Shown here piece by piece: positions 24,863 to 34,217 of a DNA stretch of 64,000 bases. The position numbers and the translations under genes were made by a program. Source of the stretch: an uncultured Marivita sp. (GTDB lineage Bacteria > Pseudomonadota > Alphaproteobacteria > Rhodobacterales > Rhodobacteraceae); assembly GCF_947488135.1 (NCBI RefSeq), contig NZ_CANKYW010000001.1:682001-746000 (forward strand), in the 5' to 3' direction. The notes beneath the pieces are model-generated. The model saw only the letters and a list, made by a program, of their open reading frames with translations, did not search any database and was not told the DNA's origin. The stretch's first letter is position 1. Each line of letters begins with the position of its first letter.

Positions 24863-26155
24863 TTATGTGTTTTGCGGCGGGGCATAGTCCGCCGGGTTCA
24901 CGCTGTCGGGGCGCCCCGGCAGCGAAAGCTGTGCAACGCGCGGTGCGGTGCGGGACAGGACCTTGCCACCCTTGATCACCGCCAGTCGCGTCGCTTTGAG
25001 GCGAACCGCTTCGATGGGATCGCGGGCTTGCAGCAAGACCATGTTCGCAGGACCGCCCTCGCGCAGCGTCGGGTCCGGCAGGCCCATCGCCGCCGCGCCG
25101 CCCATTGTGACCGAGTGGAACGCCCATTCCATCGCCTCGCGCGAAGTCATGGGGACGGCGTGCACCCCCATATGCGCCACTTCCAGCATGTCCGCCGATC
25201 CCAGCGGATACCACGGGTCCATCGTGCAATCCTGGCCGAAGGCCACGTTCACACCGGCCGCGCGCAGTTCCTGAACGCGGGTCAGGCCCCGGCGGCGCGG
25301 ATAGGTGTCGGACCGTCCCTGTAGCGTGATGTTGATGAGCGGGTTCGGAACAACGTGCATCCCGGACTCTGCGATCAACGGGATCAGTTTCGACGCGTAG
25401 TAATTGTCGTAAGAATGCATCGCGGTCACATGGCTTGCGACCACGCGCCCGCCAAGGCCAAGCCGCGTGGTTTCCGCCGCCAGCGTTTCCACGTGTCGGG
25501 ACATCGGATCGTCGCTTTCGTCACAATGCAGATCAACCGGAAGCCCGCGATCCGCTGCGATCTCGCAGAGCCGTTTCACTGACCGCGCGCCGTCTTCCAT
25601 CGTGCGTTCGAAATGCGGGATGCCGCCCACAACATCGACACCCATGTCGAGCGCGCGCAGAAGGTTCTCTTCGGCGCCTTCGGCGCGGAAAAGACCATCC
25701 TGCGGAAAAGCCACGAGTTGCAGGTCGATATAGGGCGCGACGATATTGCGGACTTCGAGCAGCGCCTCGACTCCTGTCAGGGGTGCGGTGCTCACATCCA
25801 CATGGCTGCGGATCGACAGCAAACCCTGCGCCACCGCCAGGTCGCAATAGCGCAGCGCCCGTTCGATCACGGCGTCCACCGTCAGCATCGGCTTCAACTC
25901 TCCCCAGAGCGCAATACCCTCAAGCAGCGTGCCGGACTGGTTCAGGCGCGGCAAGCCAAGGCTGAGCGTGGCATCCATGTGGAAATGCGGATCGACGAAG
26001 GGCGGCGACACAAGCTGTCCCTCGGCCTCGATCACCTCGGCGGCGTCGCCATCTACCGCGGGGCCCATCGCGACGATCTTGCCGTCCTTTACCGCGATTG
26101 CCACGGGGCCGCGCCCATCGGCCAAACGTGCCTCTTTGATCAGCAGATCGAACAT
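24863..26155 (-). CDS. codA: Cytosine deaminase-like amidohydrolase (CodA family)
   Basis: A 430-residue metal-dependent amidohydrolase. Relative to E. coli CodA every key residue is present at a constant offset of four: His57 and His59 (HFHMD), Gln152 (FPQDG), His210 and Glu213 (HCDE), His242 (SHVTAMHSY) and Asp309 (GQDC). The CodA-specific LQGRSDTYPRRRGLTRVQEL and DPWYPLGSADML pieces are also clear. The residue equal to CodA Asp314 is Cys310, a position that shapes base specificity, so the natural substrate may differ from cytosine. AAAGGATGGG precedes the ATG. It leads the leftward uptake operon. Confidence 0.85.
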   Translation of the reverse strand: MFDLLIKEARLADGRGPVAIAVKDGKIVAMGPAVDGDAAEVIEAEGQLVSPPFVDPHFHMDATLSLGLPRLNQSGTLLEGIALWGELKPMLTVDAVIERALRYCDLAVAQGLLSIRSHVDVSTAPLTGVEALLEVRNIVAPYIDLQLVAFPQDGLFRAEGAEENLLRALDMGVDVVGGIPHFERTMEDGARSVKRLCEIAADRGLPVDLHCDESDDPMSRHVETLAAETTRLGLGGRVVASHVTAMHSYDNYYASKLIPLIAESGMHVVPNPLINITLQGRSDTYPRRRGLTRVQELRAAGVNVAFGQDCTMDPWYPLGSADMLEVAHMGVHAVPMTSREAMEWAFHSVTMGGAAAMGLPDPTLREGGPANMVLLQARDPIEAVRLKATRLAVIKGGKVLSRTAPRVAQLSLPGRPDSVNPADYAPPQNT

Positions 26156-26630
26156 GGTCCCATCCTTTGGATTCTCCGCACGATACGCGCTGGAGACATT
26201 TTTCCCAAACGTTTAGAAAAACTTGGCGGATAAAAAGTGGCATCGGCGAAATACCGACCGCGCCTCTTGTTTGACTCTCAGGTGTGCCCAAAACCTGTGC
26301 AACAGGATTTACCCACTCGCCTTTTCGATGTGTCGACGAAACAATCCGAAGGCATCACACGGCGAAAGGATCGTCCGGAACTCCGACCACTTGGAGAATG
26401 AACTCTCCGCCATCCTCGGCCATCGCGATCTTGTCACTAAGATACTGCCGGTCCGCAAATTATCAGCCGATGAAGTCTAGGCTGGCGTCGCTGGGGGATC
26501 AGCCTTGGCTCCTCCCAGAATGATCCCGATGCCCGAAATTGAGCATTATTCTAGGTAACTCTATGGGATAATGACCTGTCAACGTTTTATGGACCGGCGG
26601 AGATGCCGCGCTTTACCGGTTTTCTGCGCG
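26156..26630. other. 475-base non-coding gap between codA and paaX
   Basis: Both flanking genes run leftward, so this gap holds the codA promoter and the paaX 3' region. Visible elements are an AAACGTTT palindrome at 26207-26214, about 50 bases upstream of the codA start, and a loose inverted repeat CATTAT/ATAATG near 26544-26569. Short open frames on the plus strand have atypical composition and no ribosome-binding site, and I do not support them. No riboswitch or terminator was recognised. Confidence 0.4.
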
Positions 26631-27419
26631 TCAGACTTGATCCGCGTCGATGGCGTGGTGCAAATGGGCGAGGTTTGGTACGGGCAGTTTGGTCAGCATC
26701 CCGGACAGGTGCGCACGACATGCCGCGCCGTGCCAGCCGCCCGAAAAAAGCGCTTCGGGAAAAGTAGGGACACGCAGGATCAGGCGGCGCCATTCGTGCA
26801 CGACCAGCATCCGAAGCGCCGTTGCCTGAAGCAAGGTAAGCCGCGCGAAATCGGTGTCTTCGCAAAGCATCGTGAAACGCCGGTTCAGCGTTTGCGATGC
26901 CGCCTGCACCTCTGGCGGGCAAAGCTTTTCGGAGACCCAGCGCGGGACAGGCGACGCCACTGGCAAGGGTATCGCCCAGTGCGATGACGCCCTGGGCGAA
27001 CTGTCCGACATCCAAAGGCGCGGCGACAGGGAGACCGCAGTTTTGGTGGGCGCATTCGCAGTCGCGGCGGGGTCTTCTGTGACGAGAAATACCTGGGTGT
27101 CCGCCGGATCGGGACCGTAGACCCGACACCAGGCCGCGTTCGTCTCCGCACGGCCTTTGCCGGTCAGTCCATAACGCGATTGGCGTCCGATGCGATGACT
27201 GTCGATCCACTCTTCCTTGCGCAGACGATGCAAGGCGACACGCGTGGCCTCTGGTTTGATCCCGATGGTCGCGGTCAGCGCGTTCACCGTGGTGCCGCTC
27301 AACCTTGCTTCGGGGGCGACCGCGAGATCGCCGAACATCGTCACCAGCAGGGACCACACCCGGGGTGGGGTTCCGTCCAGCAGGTCGTTCACGATCTGAT
27401 CGAATTCGGCGTCTTGCAT
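26631..27419 (-). CDS. paaX: PaaX family transcriptional repressor of phenylacetate catabolism
   Basis: A 262-residue regulator with an N-terminal winged helix (about residues 15-85; TIGIKPEATRVALHRLRKEEW around 51-71), followed by the PaaX central and C-terminal domains (RRFTMLCEDTDFARL; LRMLVVHEWRRLILRVP). PaaX represses paa genes and is released by phenylacetyl-CoA. It follows paaZ by 38 bases on the same strand, so it is probably autoregulated with that gene. Confidence 0.88.
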   Translation of the reverse strand: MQDAEFDQIVNDLLDGTPPRVWSLLVTMFGDLAVAPEARLSGTTVNALTATIGIKPEATRVALHRLRKEEWIDSHRIGRQSRYGLTGKGRAETNAAWCRVYGPDPADTQVFLVTEDPAATANAPTKTAVSLSPRLWMSDSSPRASSHWAIPLPVASPVPRWVSEKLCPPEVQAASQTLNRRFTMLCEDTDFARLTLLQATALRMLVVHEWRRLILRVPTFPEALFSGGWHGAACRAHLSGMLTKLPVPNLAHLHHAIDADQV

Positions 27420-27457
27420 GCATCACCGATACGCCGCGTTCCACGCAAGGCCAAGTC

Positions 27458-29500
27458 TCAGGCTGTCGAGGCGTAGGCATTCATGGTCAGGAGTTCGTAT
27501 TCTGCAACAGGCTCGTCATTCTGGTTTCGCAGAATGACATGCCAGCGCACCTCGCCATAGCTGTCGGTACGGCGCGTCTTGGCCTTGACTGTCAATTGCA
27601 CCTTGATGCGATCGCCCGCGCTGACCGGTTTTTGAAAGCGCAGGCTGTCGAGACCGGTATTGGCAAGCACCGGCCCCTCGTCCGGATCGACGAAAAGCCC
27701 GGCGGCAAAGCTGAGCAAGAGATAGCCATGCGCGACACGGCCCGGAAAGAACGGGTTTCGCTGTGCGGCGGCGTCGTCCATGTGCGCGTAAAACGTGTCG
27801 CCGGTGAACTCGGCGAAGTGTTCGATGTCCTGAAGTGTCACTTCGCGCTCTGCGGTGTGGAGCGTCTCTCCGATGCGCAATTCCTCGAAGCTGCGCCGGA
27901 AAGGATGTGCGGGGCCGGGCGCGGTTGCGGCTCCGGGCACCCATTGGCCGGTGATTGCCGTAAGGATGTCGGGGCTGCCCTGCACCGCAGTGCGCTGCAT
28001 GTAATGCAAGACGCCTCGGACCCCGCCCAGTTCCTCACCGCCCCCGGCGCGGCCCGGGCCGCCATGCACCATGTGGGGCAGGGGGCTTCCGTGGCCAGTC
28101 GCCTCTGCCATGCTGTCGCGATTGTTGAAATAGACCCGTCCGTGACATGCTCCGGCGCCTATCACCACCTCGCGCGCCACATCCGCATCGTGGGTGATGA
28201 CCGACGCCACAAGGCTGCCCGCGCCCCGGTTCGCCAGCGAAATCGCATGTGGCAGGTCGCGGTAGCCCATAATCGTGGCCACGGGGCCAAAGGCCTCGGT
28301 GTCATGAACCCGCGCCGCGCGGTCCGGGTCGGAGCAATGGAACAGCATCGGAGGCAGGAACGCGCCTTTGGCTTTGTCAGCACCGTGTACCGTGAAGCTG
28401 CCGGGGTCGCCAAAGACGCGCTCTGCCTCGGCGGCCAGCGTTTCGCATTTCGTCAGAACATCCTCCCGCTGCGCGGTCGAGACCAGCGCGCCCATGTGTG
28501 TTGCCGGATCGCGCGGGTCGCCGATCACCGTGTCGCGCAAACGCGCCGATATCGCTGTGATCACCGCGTCCACCTGTGCCTCCGGCGCGATGATCCGGCG
28601 GATGGCAGTACATTTCTGTCCCGCCTTGATGGTCATTTCGCGGTGGACTTCCTTGATGAAAAGATCGAACTCGGGCGTTCCCGGCCTCGCGTCCGGTCCG
28701 AGGATCGACGCGTTGAGGCTGTCCTGTTCAGCCACGAAGCGGACCGAATTGCGCAGCAGGTTCGGCGTGCTCCGCAGGCGGAGCGCGGTGTCGGCCGAGC
28801 CTGTGAAACTCACCACATCCTGCGGGCCGAGGTGGTCGAGCAGATCGCCCAACCCGCCTGTCACCAACTGAAGTGTACCATTTGGTAAAATTCCGCTTTC
28901 CTGCATCAACCGCACACAGGCTTCGGTCACATAACAGGTCGTCGTTGCGGGTTTGACGATGGCTGGAACCCCGGCGAGCAAGGTTGGCGCCAATTTTTCC
29001 AACATGCCCCAAACCGGGAAGTTGAAGGCGTTGATGTGAACCGCCATGCCCTGCAATGGCGTGCAGACATGCTGGCCCAGAAAGCTGCCCTTGCGGGAAA
29101 GTTGTTCGATTTCGCCGTCGAGATAAACATGCCCGTCCGGCATCTCGCGCCGCCCCTTCGAGGCAATCACCAGCATCGTGCCGATCCCGCCATCAACGTC
29201 GATCAGGTGGTCCTTCTGCGTGGCACCGGTGGAAAAGCTCAGGTCATAGAGACGCTGTTTGCGCTCTTGCAGATAGAGCGCCAGCGCCTTGAGCATGCGT
29301 GCGCGGTCGTGAAACGTCATGGCGCGCAGCGCGGGGGCGCCGACATGCAGCGCATGATCCGTCAAAGCACCGGCATCCACCTGCGCCCGACCCGCCCGGG
29401 CGATCACGCGGCCTGTGACCGCATCACGGATGTCGCGCGCACTGCTGTCCGGCGCGAGCCACGCGCCTGCGATGAAACTCTGGACATCCTGAACGGTCAT
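27458..29500 (-). CDS. paaZ: PaaZ, bifunctional oxepin-CoA hydrolase and semialdehyde dehydrogenase
   Basis: A 680-residue fusion. Residues 1 to about 520 are an aldehyde dehydrogenase (GFTG-type motif [12 protein letters not shown] near 223; active Cys in [11 protein letters not shown] near 300). Residues about 545-680 are a MaoC-like hydratase with [15 protein letters not shown] and [14 protein letters not shown]. It opens the oxepin-CoA ring and oxidises the resulting aldehyde to 3-oxo-5,6-dehydrosuberyl-CoA. The length matches PaaZ (about 680). It is divergent from paaI and paaK with a 65-base spacer, and paaX follows. Confidence 0.93.
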   Translation of the reverse strand: MTVQDVQSFIAGAWLAPDSSARDIRDAVTGRVIARAGRAQVDAGALTDHALHVGAPALRAMTFHDRARMLKALALYLQERKQRLYDLSFSTGATQKDHLIDVDGGIGTMLVIASKGRREMPDGHVYLDGEIEQLSRKGSFLGQHVCTPLQGMAVHINAFNFPVWGMLEKLAPTLLAGVPAIVKPATTTCYVTEACVRLMQESGILPNGTLQLVTGGLGDLLDHLGPQDVVSFTGSADTALRLRSTPNLLRNSVRFVAEQDSLNASILGPDARPGTPEFDLFIKEVHREMTIKAGQKCTAIRRIIAPEAQVDAVITAISARLRDTVIGDPRDPATHMGALVSTAQREDVLTKCETLAAEAERVFGDPGSFTVHGADKAKGAFLPPMLFHCSDPDRAARVHDTEAFGPVATIMGYRDLPHAISLANRGAGSLVASVITHDADVAREVVIGAGACHGRVYFNNRDSMAEATGHGSPLPHMVHGGPGRAGGGEELGGVRGVLHYMQRTAVQGSPDILTAITGQWVPGAATAPGPAHPFRRSFEELRIGETLHTAEREVTLQDIEHFAEFTGDTFYAHMDDAAAQRNPFFPGRVAHGYLLLSFAAGLFVDPDEGPVLANTGLDSLRFQKPVSAGDRIKVQLTVKAKTRRTDSYGEVRWHVILRNQNDEPVAEYELLTMNAYASTA

Positions 29501-29565
29501 GGCGGCTCTCCTCTGGCACCTCTAAGTATTTGACCGGGCGTAAACTTCATGCAAGCGTCGCGTCC

Positions 29566-29994
29566 ATGACACCAGAAGACCGCGCCGAAAAAGCCGCACA
29601 GACGATGTGGGACCAGGATCATGCCTCGCAATGGCTTGGCATGGAGTTGATCGCTGCCTCCGAGGGGCGGGCCGTTCTTGAACTGACGGTCGCGCAGCAC
29701 CATTGCAACGGTCATGGGATGTGCCACGGGGGCGTGATTTTCGCCCTTGCCGACAGCGCCTTTGCCTTTGCCTGCAACAGCCGCAACCAGGCGACCGTCG
29801 CACAGCATAACGTCATCAGCTACATCGCCTCGGGCCGCTTGGGCGACCGTCTGAGGGCCGAGGCGACCGAGATTTCGCTCAGGGGGCGCAGCGGCATCAC
29901 GGACGTGACCGTCACCAACCAGACGGGCACCGTGATCGCGGAGTTTCGCGGTATGTCGCGCGCCATCAAGGGAACCGTGTTCGACGAGGCGTAG
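29566..29994 (+). CDS. paaI: PaaI, hydroxyphenylacetyl-CoA thioesterase
   Basis: A 142-residue hotdog thioesterase. GHGMCHGGVIFALADSAFAF (about 45-64) is the PaaI signature, including the conserved Asp. It frees CoA from hydroxylated or dead-end phenylacetyl-CoA adducts. I chose the ATG at 29566; a TTG 12 codons upstream lies close to the divergent paaZ start. paaK begins 14 bases after its stop. Confidence 0.9.
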   Translation: MTPEDRAEKAAQTMWDQDHASQWLGMELIAASEGRAVLELTVAQHHCNGHGMCHGGVIFALADSAFAFACNSRNQATVAQHNVISYIASGRLGDRLRAEATEISLRGRSGITDVTVTNQTGTVIAEFRGMSRAIKGTVFDEA

Positions 29995-30008
29995 GGGAGG
30001 CGCCGCGT

Positions 30009-31313
30009 ATGAAGGATTTGTCACCAAACCCGTCCGACCTCGACCCGATCGAGATCGCGTCCGTCGATGAAATCCGGGCATTGCAACTGGATCGCCTGCG
30101 CTGGTCGTTGCGCCATGCCTATGACAACGTGCCGATGTATCGCCAGAAATTCGAGGCGGCGGGCGTGCATCCCGATGATCTGAAGGACCTGTCGGATCTC
30201 GCGAAATTCCCCTTCACCCTGAAATCCGACCTGCGCGAAAATTACCCCTTCGGCCTTTTCGCCGTCCCGCGTGAAAAGATCGTTCGCATCCATGCGTCCT
30301 CGGGAACGACCGGCAAGGCGACGGTGGTGGGCTATACGAAAAACGACATCGATATGTGGGCCGATGTGGTGGCCAGATCGCTGCGGGCCTCGGGGCTGCG
30401 GGCGGGCGACATGGTGCATGTGGCTTATGGCTACGGTCTCTTCACAGGCGGTCTGGGCGCGCATTACGGGGTGGAAAAGCTGGGCGGCACCGTCGTTCCG
30501 ATGGGCGGTGGCCAGACCGAAAAGCAGGTCGGTCTCATCACCGATTTCCGACCCAAGGGCATCATGGTGACGCCGTCCTACATCCTCAATATCCTTGAGG
30601 CGTTCCACAAGGCGGGGCTCGATCCGCGCGCCTCATCGCTCGAAGTGGGCGTGTTCGGGGCCGAACCATGGACCAACGCGATGCGACAGGAGATCGAAGC
30701 GGCGTTCGATATGCACGCCGTTGATATCTACGGTCTTTCCGAAGTGATCGGGCCCGGTGTCGCCAATGAATGCGTGGAGTCGAAAGACGGGCTGCACATC
30801 TGGGAAGACCATTTCTATCCCGAGATCATCGATCCCGAGACCGGTGACGTCCTGCCCGAGGGCGAAAAAGGCGAACTCGTTTTCACCACGCTGACGAAAG
30901 AGGGCATGCCCGTCATCCGCTACCGCACGCGGGATCTGACACGGCTGTTGCCCGGAACGGCCCGCACGATGCGGCGGATGGAAAAGGTCACGGGGCGCAG
31001 TGACGACATGATGATCCTGCGGGGCGTCAATGTCTTTCCGACCCAGATCGAGGAAGAAGTCATGGCGACCGGCGGCCTTGCCCCGTATTTCCAGATCGAG
31101 CTTTATTCGGCCGGGCGCATGGACGCGATGCGGGTTCTGGTCGAAGCACTGCCGGAGGCTGCCAACGACCTGTCCCGTCAGGCTGCGGCAACGATGCTGA
31201 CCGAACGGATCAAGGACCATGTGGGCATATCCGTCACCGTCGATGTGGGAGACCCCGGATCGGTCGCACGGTCGCAGGGCAAGGCCGTGCGCGTCGTGGA
31301 CAGGCGAACCTGA
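30009..31313 (+). CDS. paaK: Phenylacetate-CoA ligase
   Basis: A 434-residue AMP-forming ligase that makes phenylacetyl-CoA, the first step of the pathway. ANL motifs: SSGTTGKATVVGYTK (about 97-111), YGYGLFTGGLGAHYG (about 140), VGVFGAEPW, AVDIYGLSEVIGPGVA (about 240), RYRTRDLTRLLPG (about 305) and GRSDDMMILRGVNVFP (about 334). This fits the PaaK length and motif set. AGGGGAGG precedes the ATG. The paaK and paaI genes are co-transcribed. The next gene, convergent to paaE, appears unrelated. Confidence 0.95.
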   Translation: MKDLSPNPSDLDPIEIASVDEIRALQLDRLRWSLRHAYDNVPMYRQKFEAAGVHPDDLKDLSDLAKFPFTLKSDLRENYPFGLFAVPREKIVRIHASSGTTGKATVVGYTKNDIDMWADVVARSLRASGLRAGDMVHVAYGYGLFTGGLGAHYGVEKLGGTVVPMGGGQTEKQVGLITDFRPKGIMVTPSYILNILEAFHKAGLDPRASSLEVGVFGAEPWTNAMRQEIEAAFDMHAVDIYGLSEVIGPGVANECVESKDGLHIWEDHFYPEIIDPETGDVLPEGEKGELVFTTLTKEGMPVIRYRTRDLTRLLPGTARTMRRMEKVTGRSDDMMILRGVNVFPTQIEEEVMATGGLAPYFQIELYSAGRMDAMRVLVEALPEAANDLSRQAAATMLTERIKDHVGISVTVDVGDPGSVARSQGKAVRVVDRRT

Positions 31314-31414
31314 ACCGTTCTCTGGACGACAGAGAAAAGATTGCATTTTAGCTGCTAAGCCGCGCTTAAGGTTTTCGCGTCAGAACCCCACTCAGTTGCT
31401 GGTGGGAGTTTACG

Positions 31415-32620
31415 ATGCACATGCCTTTTCTTGTCTGGTTGGACATTATCGCGGCGATGGCGCTGATCCTCGCTTTGGGGTCGGCCTACGCGCGGTTGCG
31501 ACGATGGACCGGGATGTCCCTGCTCAGCCAATTGGCGCTGGGGGCGTGTTTCGGATGTGTGGCCGGTCTCGAAATGTACCAACCGCTCGAACCTTTCGAT
31601 GGTGTCATCGTGGACCTCCGCAATATCCCGATCGCCCTGGCCGGTGCGTTTTTGCGCAAGCCTGGCGCAATTTTGACGCTGGCAATCGCCGTGAGCGTGC
31701 GTGCCGGGATCGGCGGTGCCGGGATGTGGTCCGGCATCGCGGGCATGATGATCGCGGTAACCGCTGGATGTGTCTGGCAGGCCTGGCACGATCCCCAGGC
31801 CCGACGGAGCATTGCTTCCTTGATCCTGCTGGCTCTGATGACGTCCCTACATCTTGTGGCAGCCGTGCTCTTGCCGAAAGAGGTCTTCATCTGGTTCGTG
31901 TCAGAGGCCGCTCTGACGATCTTTGCACTGAACATGCTCACGATACCGCTTGTCGCCGCCTTTATCGAGGCTGAGCGACGCGGCTTGATGACCGAACAGC
32001 GACTGCGCGAATCCGTGCAGGTCGATCCGGAAACCGGCCTTTTGCCCCTCGCAGCGTTGCAACGTGAATGCACGATCCGCGAAACCGCGATGGCGGACGG
32101 ATCTTTTTCGCATGCGGCTGTGCTGCATTTGCGGGCGACGCATATCATGTCTTGCTGGAGCCGTCCGGGCAGTCAGAAACTTCTGATGGCCGCGATGCGC
32201 CTCCGGTTGCAACAGGCCTTTCCGAAATGCGATTTGGCAAGTCTGCACGGCGCATCAACACTGGTCCTGCCGCTCACGCAGTCCGAGCTTGTCGATTTCG
32301 ATGCAACAAGAATGGCCATCCTGCGGACGGTGACCGAAGACCCATACACGCTGAACGGCGGTGCCGGTCATCGCATCTCGGTTGATTTGGACGTGGTCCG
32401 AATTCCCGCCACTCTGGAAGACAAAGACAAAGCCTCCGATCGACACCTGCTCAAGCGGCGTCACCTTCTGGCGCGCTGGAAAAGGTCGACGCGACAGGCG
32501 TCGATCCCGCAGTTGCGATCTTTTGCGAGACCCTACCAATCCGAACCTCTGGTCGAGACGCTGTTCGACAAGGCGAATATCCTGATGTCCCAGCAATCGT
32601 CCGGGTTTTGGAGCTGTTAA
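31415..32620 (+). CDS. Five-helix membrane protein with a degenerate GGDEF-like domain
   Basis: A 401-residue protein. Residues 1 to about 185 have five or six membrane helices; VDLRNIPIALAGAFLRKPG and the Gly-rich RAGIGGAGMWSGIAGM resemble the 5TMR sensor of LytS and some diguanylate cyclases. The rest follows a GGDEF fold pattern: it starts DPETGLLPLAALQREC (about 207), like DxLTGLxNR, but the substrate motif is LHGASTLVLPL (about 278) where GGDEF would be, and the DxDxFK strand reads VLHLRATHI. It is therefore probably catalytically dead. GGGAG lies 6 bases before the ATG. It sits convergent to paaE with no clear functional tie to paa genes. The fold call is by eye. Confidence 0.6.
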   Translation: MHMPFLVWLDIIAAMALILALGSAYARLRRWTGMSLLSQLALGACFGCVAGLEMYQPLEPFDGVIVDLRNIPIALAGAFLRKPGAILTLAIAVSVRAGIGGAGMWSGIAGMMIAVTAGCVWQAWHDPQARRSIASLILLALMTSLHLVAAVLLPKEVFIWFVSEAALTIFALNMLTIPLVAAFIEAERRGLMTEQRLRESVQVDPETGLLPLAALQRECTIRETAMADGSFSHAAVLHLRATHIMSCWSRPGSQKLLMAAMRLRLQQAFPKCDLASLHGASTLVLPLTQSELVDFDATRMAILRTVTEDPYTLNGGAGHRISVDLDVVRIPATLEDKDKASDRHLLKRRHLLARWKRSTRQASIPQLRSFARPYQSEPLVETLFDKANILMSQQSSGFWSC

Positions 32621-32677
32621 CCTAATGCAGCACCAGAGCCCCCGCGCAGAAGGTTGAACTCAGCTGCGCTTGATGGG

Positions 32678-33742
32678 TCAGGCGTCGAACGTGACCGTGA
32701 TGCTGTCGCTCAGAACGATCGACTGACAGGACAGGACAAACCCGTCGCGGACCTCGTGATCTTCGAGCGCGTGATTGGCGAGCATCTCGACCTCGCCTGA
32801 CAAGATCTTGCACTTGCAAGTTGAACAGACACCGGCGCGGCAGGCATGGGGCGCATCGAGATCATTGTCCAAAGCAGCCTCGAGAAGCGTCAATGAACGG
32901 TCCATGTCGAATGTGCGGGCCATACCATCCAGGGTCACGCTGGCGTGGACACCGGTCGATTGCGCGGCTTGCACGACATCGCGCTGACGCGCCACGCGAC
33001 CGGTCTGGGCGCTGGCGAAGAGTTCGAATTTGATCTGCTCCTTGGTCAGCCCGTGGTCCTTGAGCGATTGTGCAATGGCTTTCATCATCGGCTCCGGCCC
33101 GCAGATGAAGGCGGTGTCGACGCTATGGATGTCGATCCAACGGTCGAAAAGCGCGGCGCATTTATCGGTGTCAACGCGCCCCTGGAAGAGGTCGATCTCC
33201 TGACCATCGGTTTCGAGAATATGGATGATGTTGACGCGACCCATGTAGAGGTTCTTCAGGTCCTCAAGCTCTTCGCGAAACATGATCGTGCCGACGCTGC
33301 GGTTGGCATAGACCAGCGTGACCTCGGATTTTGGCTCTGCCGCAAGCACGGTTTTCAGGATTGACAGAACCGGCGTGATGCCCGAGCCGCCCGCGAAAGC
33401 CAGATAGGACTTGGCCTTCTCCGGCTCAATGGGGGTGTGAAACTTGCCCATCGGCTCCATCGCCTCGATCACCATGCCGGGTTTGAGGGCGTCATTGGCC
33501 CAGACGGAAAACGCGCCATCGGCGACTTTCTTGATCCCGACGCGCAGCACGCCTTCGTTTGCGCCCGAACAGATCGAATAGGAGCGGCGGATTTCGGTGC
33601 CGTCGAAGTCACGCTTTAAGGTCAGGTACTGGCCCTGCGTGAAACGGAAATCACCGCCATCGCGCGCCTCGAGCGTGATTGCGACGGCGTCGCGGGTCGT
33701 CTTTTGGACATCGGTGACAGTCAGAGAATAAAAGCGCGCCAT
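32678..33742 (-). CDS. paaE: PaaE, phenylacetyl-CoA epoxidase reductase
   Basis: A 354-residue flavin/iron-sulfur reductase. An FAD-binding domain comes first (RRSYSICSGANEGVLRVGIK about 53), then an NAD-binding domain (AFAGGSGITPVLSILKT about 125; FICGPEPMM about 213), then a plant-type 2Fe-2S ferredoxin domain with CRAGVCSTCKCK (about 302-313) and a final Cys in LSCQS. It feeds NADPH electrons to the PaaAC oxygenase. It is the last gene of paaABCDE. Confidence 0.94.
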   Translation of the reverse strand: MARFYSLTVTDVQKTTRDAVAITLEARDGGDFRFTQGQYLTLKRDFDGTEIRRSYSICSGANEGVLRVGIKKVADGAFSVWANDALKPGMVIEAMEPMGKFHTPIEPEKAKSYLAFAGGSGITPVLSILKTVLAAEPKSEVTLVYANRSVGTIMFREELEDLKNLYMGRVNIIHILETDGQEIDLFQGRVDTDKCAALFDRWIDIHSVDTAFICGPEPMMKAIAQSLKDHGLTKEQIKFELFASAQTGRVARQRDVVQAAQSTGVHASVTLDGMARTFDMDRSLTLLEAALDNDLDAPHACRAGVCSTCKCKILSGEVEMLANHALEDHEVRDGFVLSCQSIVLSDSITVTFDA

Positions 33743-33757
33743 ATCAAGGTCTTGCCG

Positions 33758-34216
33758 TCAGATACATTTGAAATAATCGAAGGGTTCAAGGCAGGTGTTG
33801 CACCGCCAGTGCGCCTTGCACGGGGTAGAGCCGAACTGGCTGACGCGCGAAAGGTCAGTACTTCCGCAACGTGGGCAGGCATCGGGGCCGCCGGCGGGTG
33901 AGGGTGGGGCGATGCCATAGTCGCGAAGCTTGGCACGGCCCTTGTCTGACAGCCAATCGGTCGTCCAGGGCGGGGCGATTTGGGTCTTGATCCGTACGTT
34001 TCGGACGCCCCGATCGTACAATGCGGTTTCGATATCCATCGCAATGACCGATGTCGCCGGGCAGCCCGAATAGGTGGGCGTCACGGCGATTTCGAGCGTC
34101 TCATCGCGCCAGGACACATCGCGGACGATGCCCAGATCGACGACCGAGATGACCGGGATTTCGGGGTCCGGCACCTCGTCGAGCCAGGTCCAGATCAAGG
34201 CCACGTCCGGTGTCAT
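33758..34216 (-). CDS. paaD: PaaD, MIP18-family protein for phenylacetyl-CoA epoxidase
   Basis: A 152-residue protein with an N-terminal MIP18/DUF59 domain (DPEIPVISVVDLGIVRDV about 17-34; YSGCPATSV about 49) and a C-terminal zinc-ribbon-like part with CPRCG (about 115) and CNTCLEPFDYFKC. PaaD is needed for epoxidase activity in vivo, probably in iron-sulfur maturation of PaaE. It starts 1 base after the paaC stop. Also called PaaJ in some annotations. Confidence 0.93.
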   Translation of the reverse strand: MTPDVALIWTWLDEVPDPEIPVISVVDLGIVRDVSWRDETLEIAVTPTYSGCPATSVIAMDIETALYDRGVRNVRIKTQIAPPWTTDWLSDKGRAKLRDYGIAPPSPAGGPDACPRCGSTDLSRVSQFGSTPCKAHWRCNTCLEPFDYFKCI

Positions 34217-34217
34217 G

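Noticed and set aside
23372-25324. A 650-codon plus-strand frame opposite the amidase, BMP-protein and codA genes
   Set aside because: It crosses three well-supported genes on the other strand and has an Arg/His-rich translation with no domain, typical of antisense frames in GC-rich DNA.
27305-28888. A 527-codon plus-strand frame opposite paaX and paaZ
   Set aside because: No start signal and no recognisable domain; it mirrors paaZ codon usage.
29501-29565. PaaX operator in the paaZ/paaI spacer
   Set aside because: I looked for the long palindrome known from E. coli PaaX sites and found nothing convincing in this 65-base spacer or upstream of paaA.
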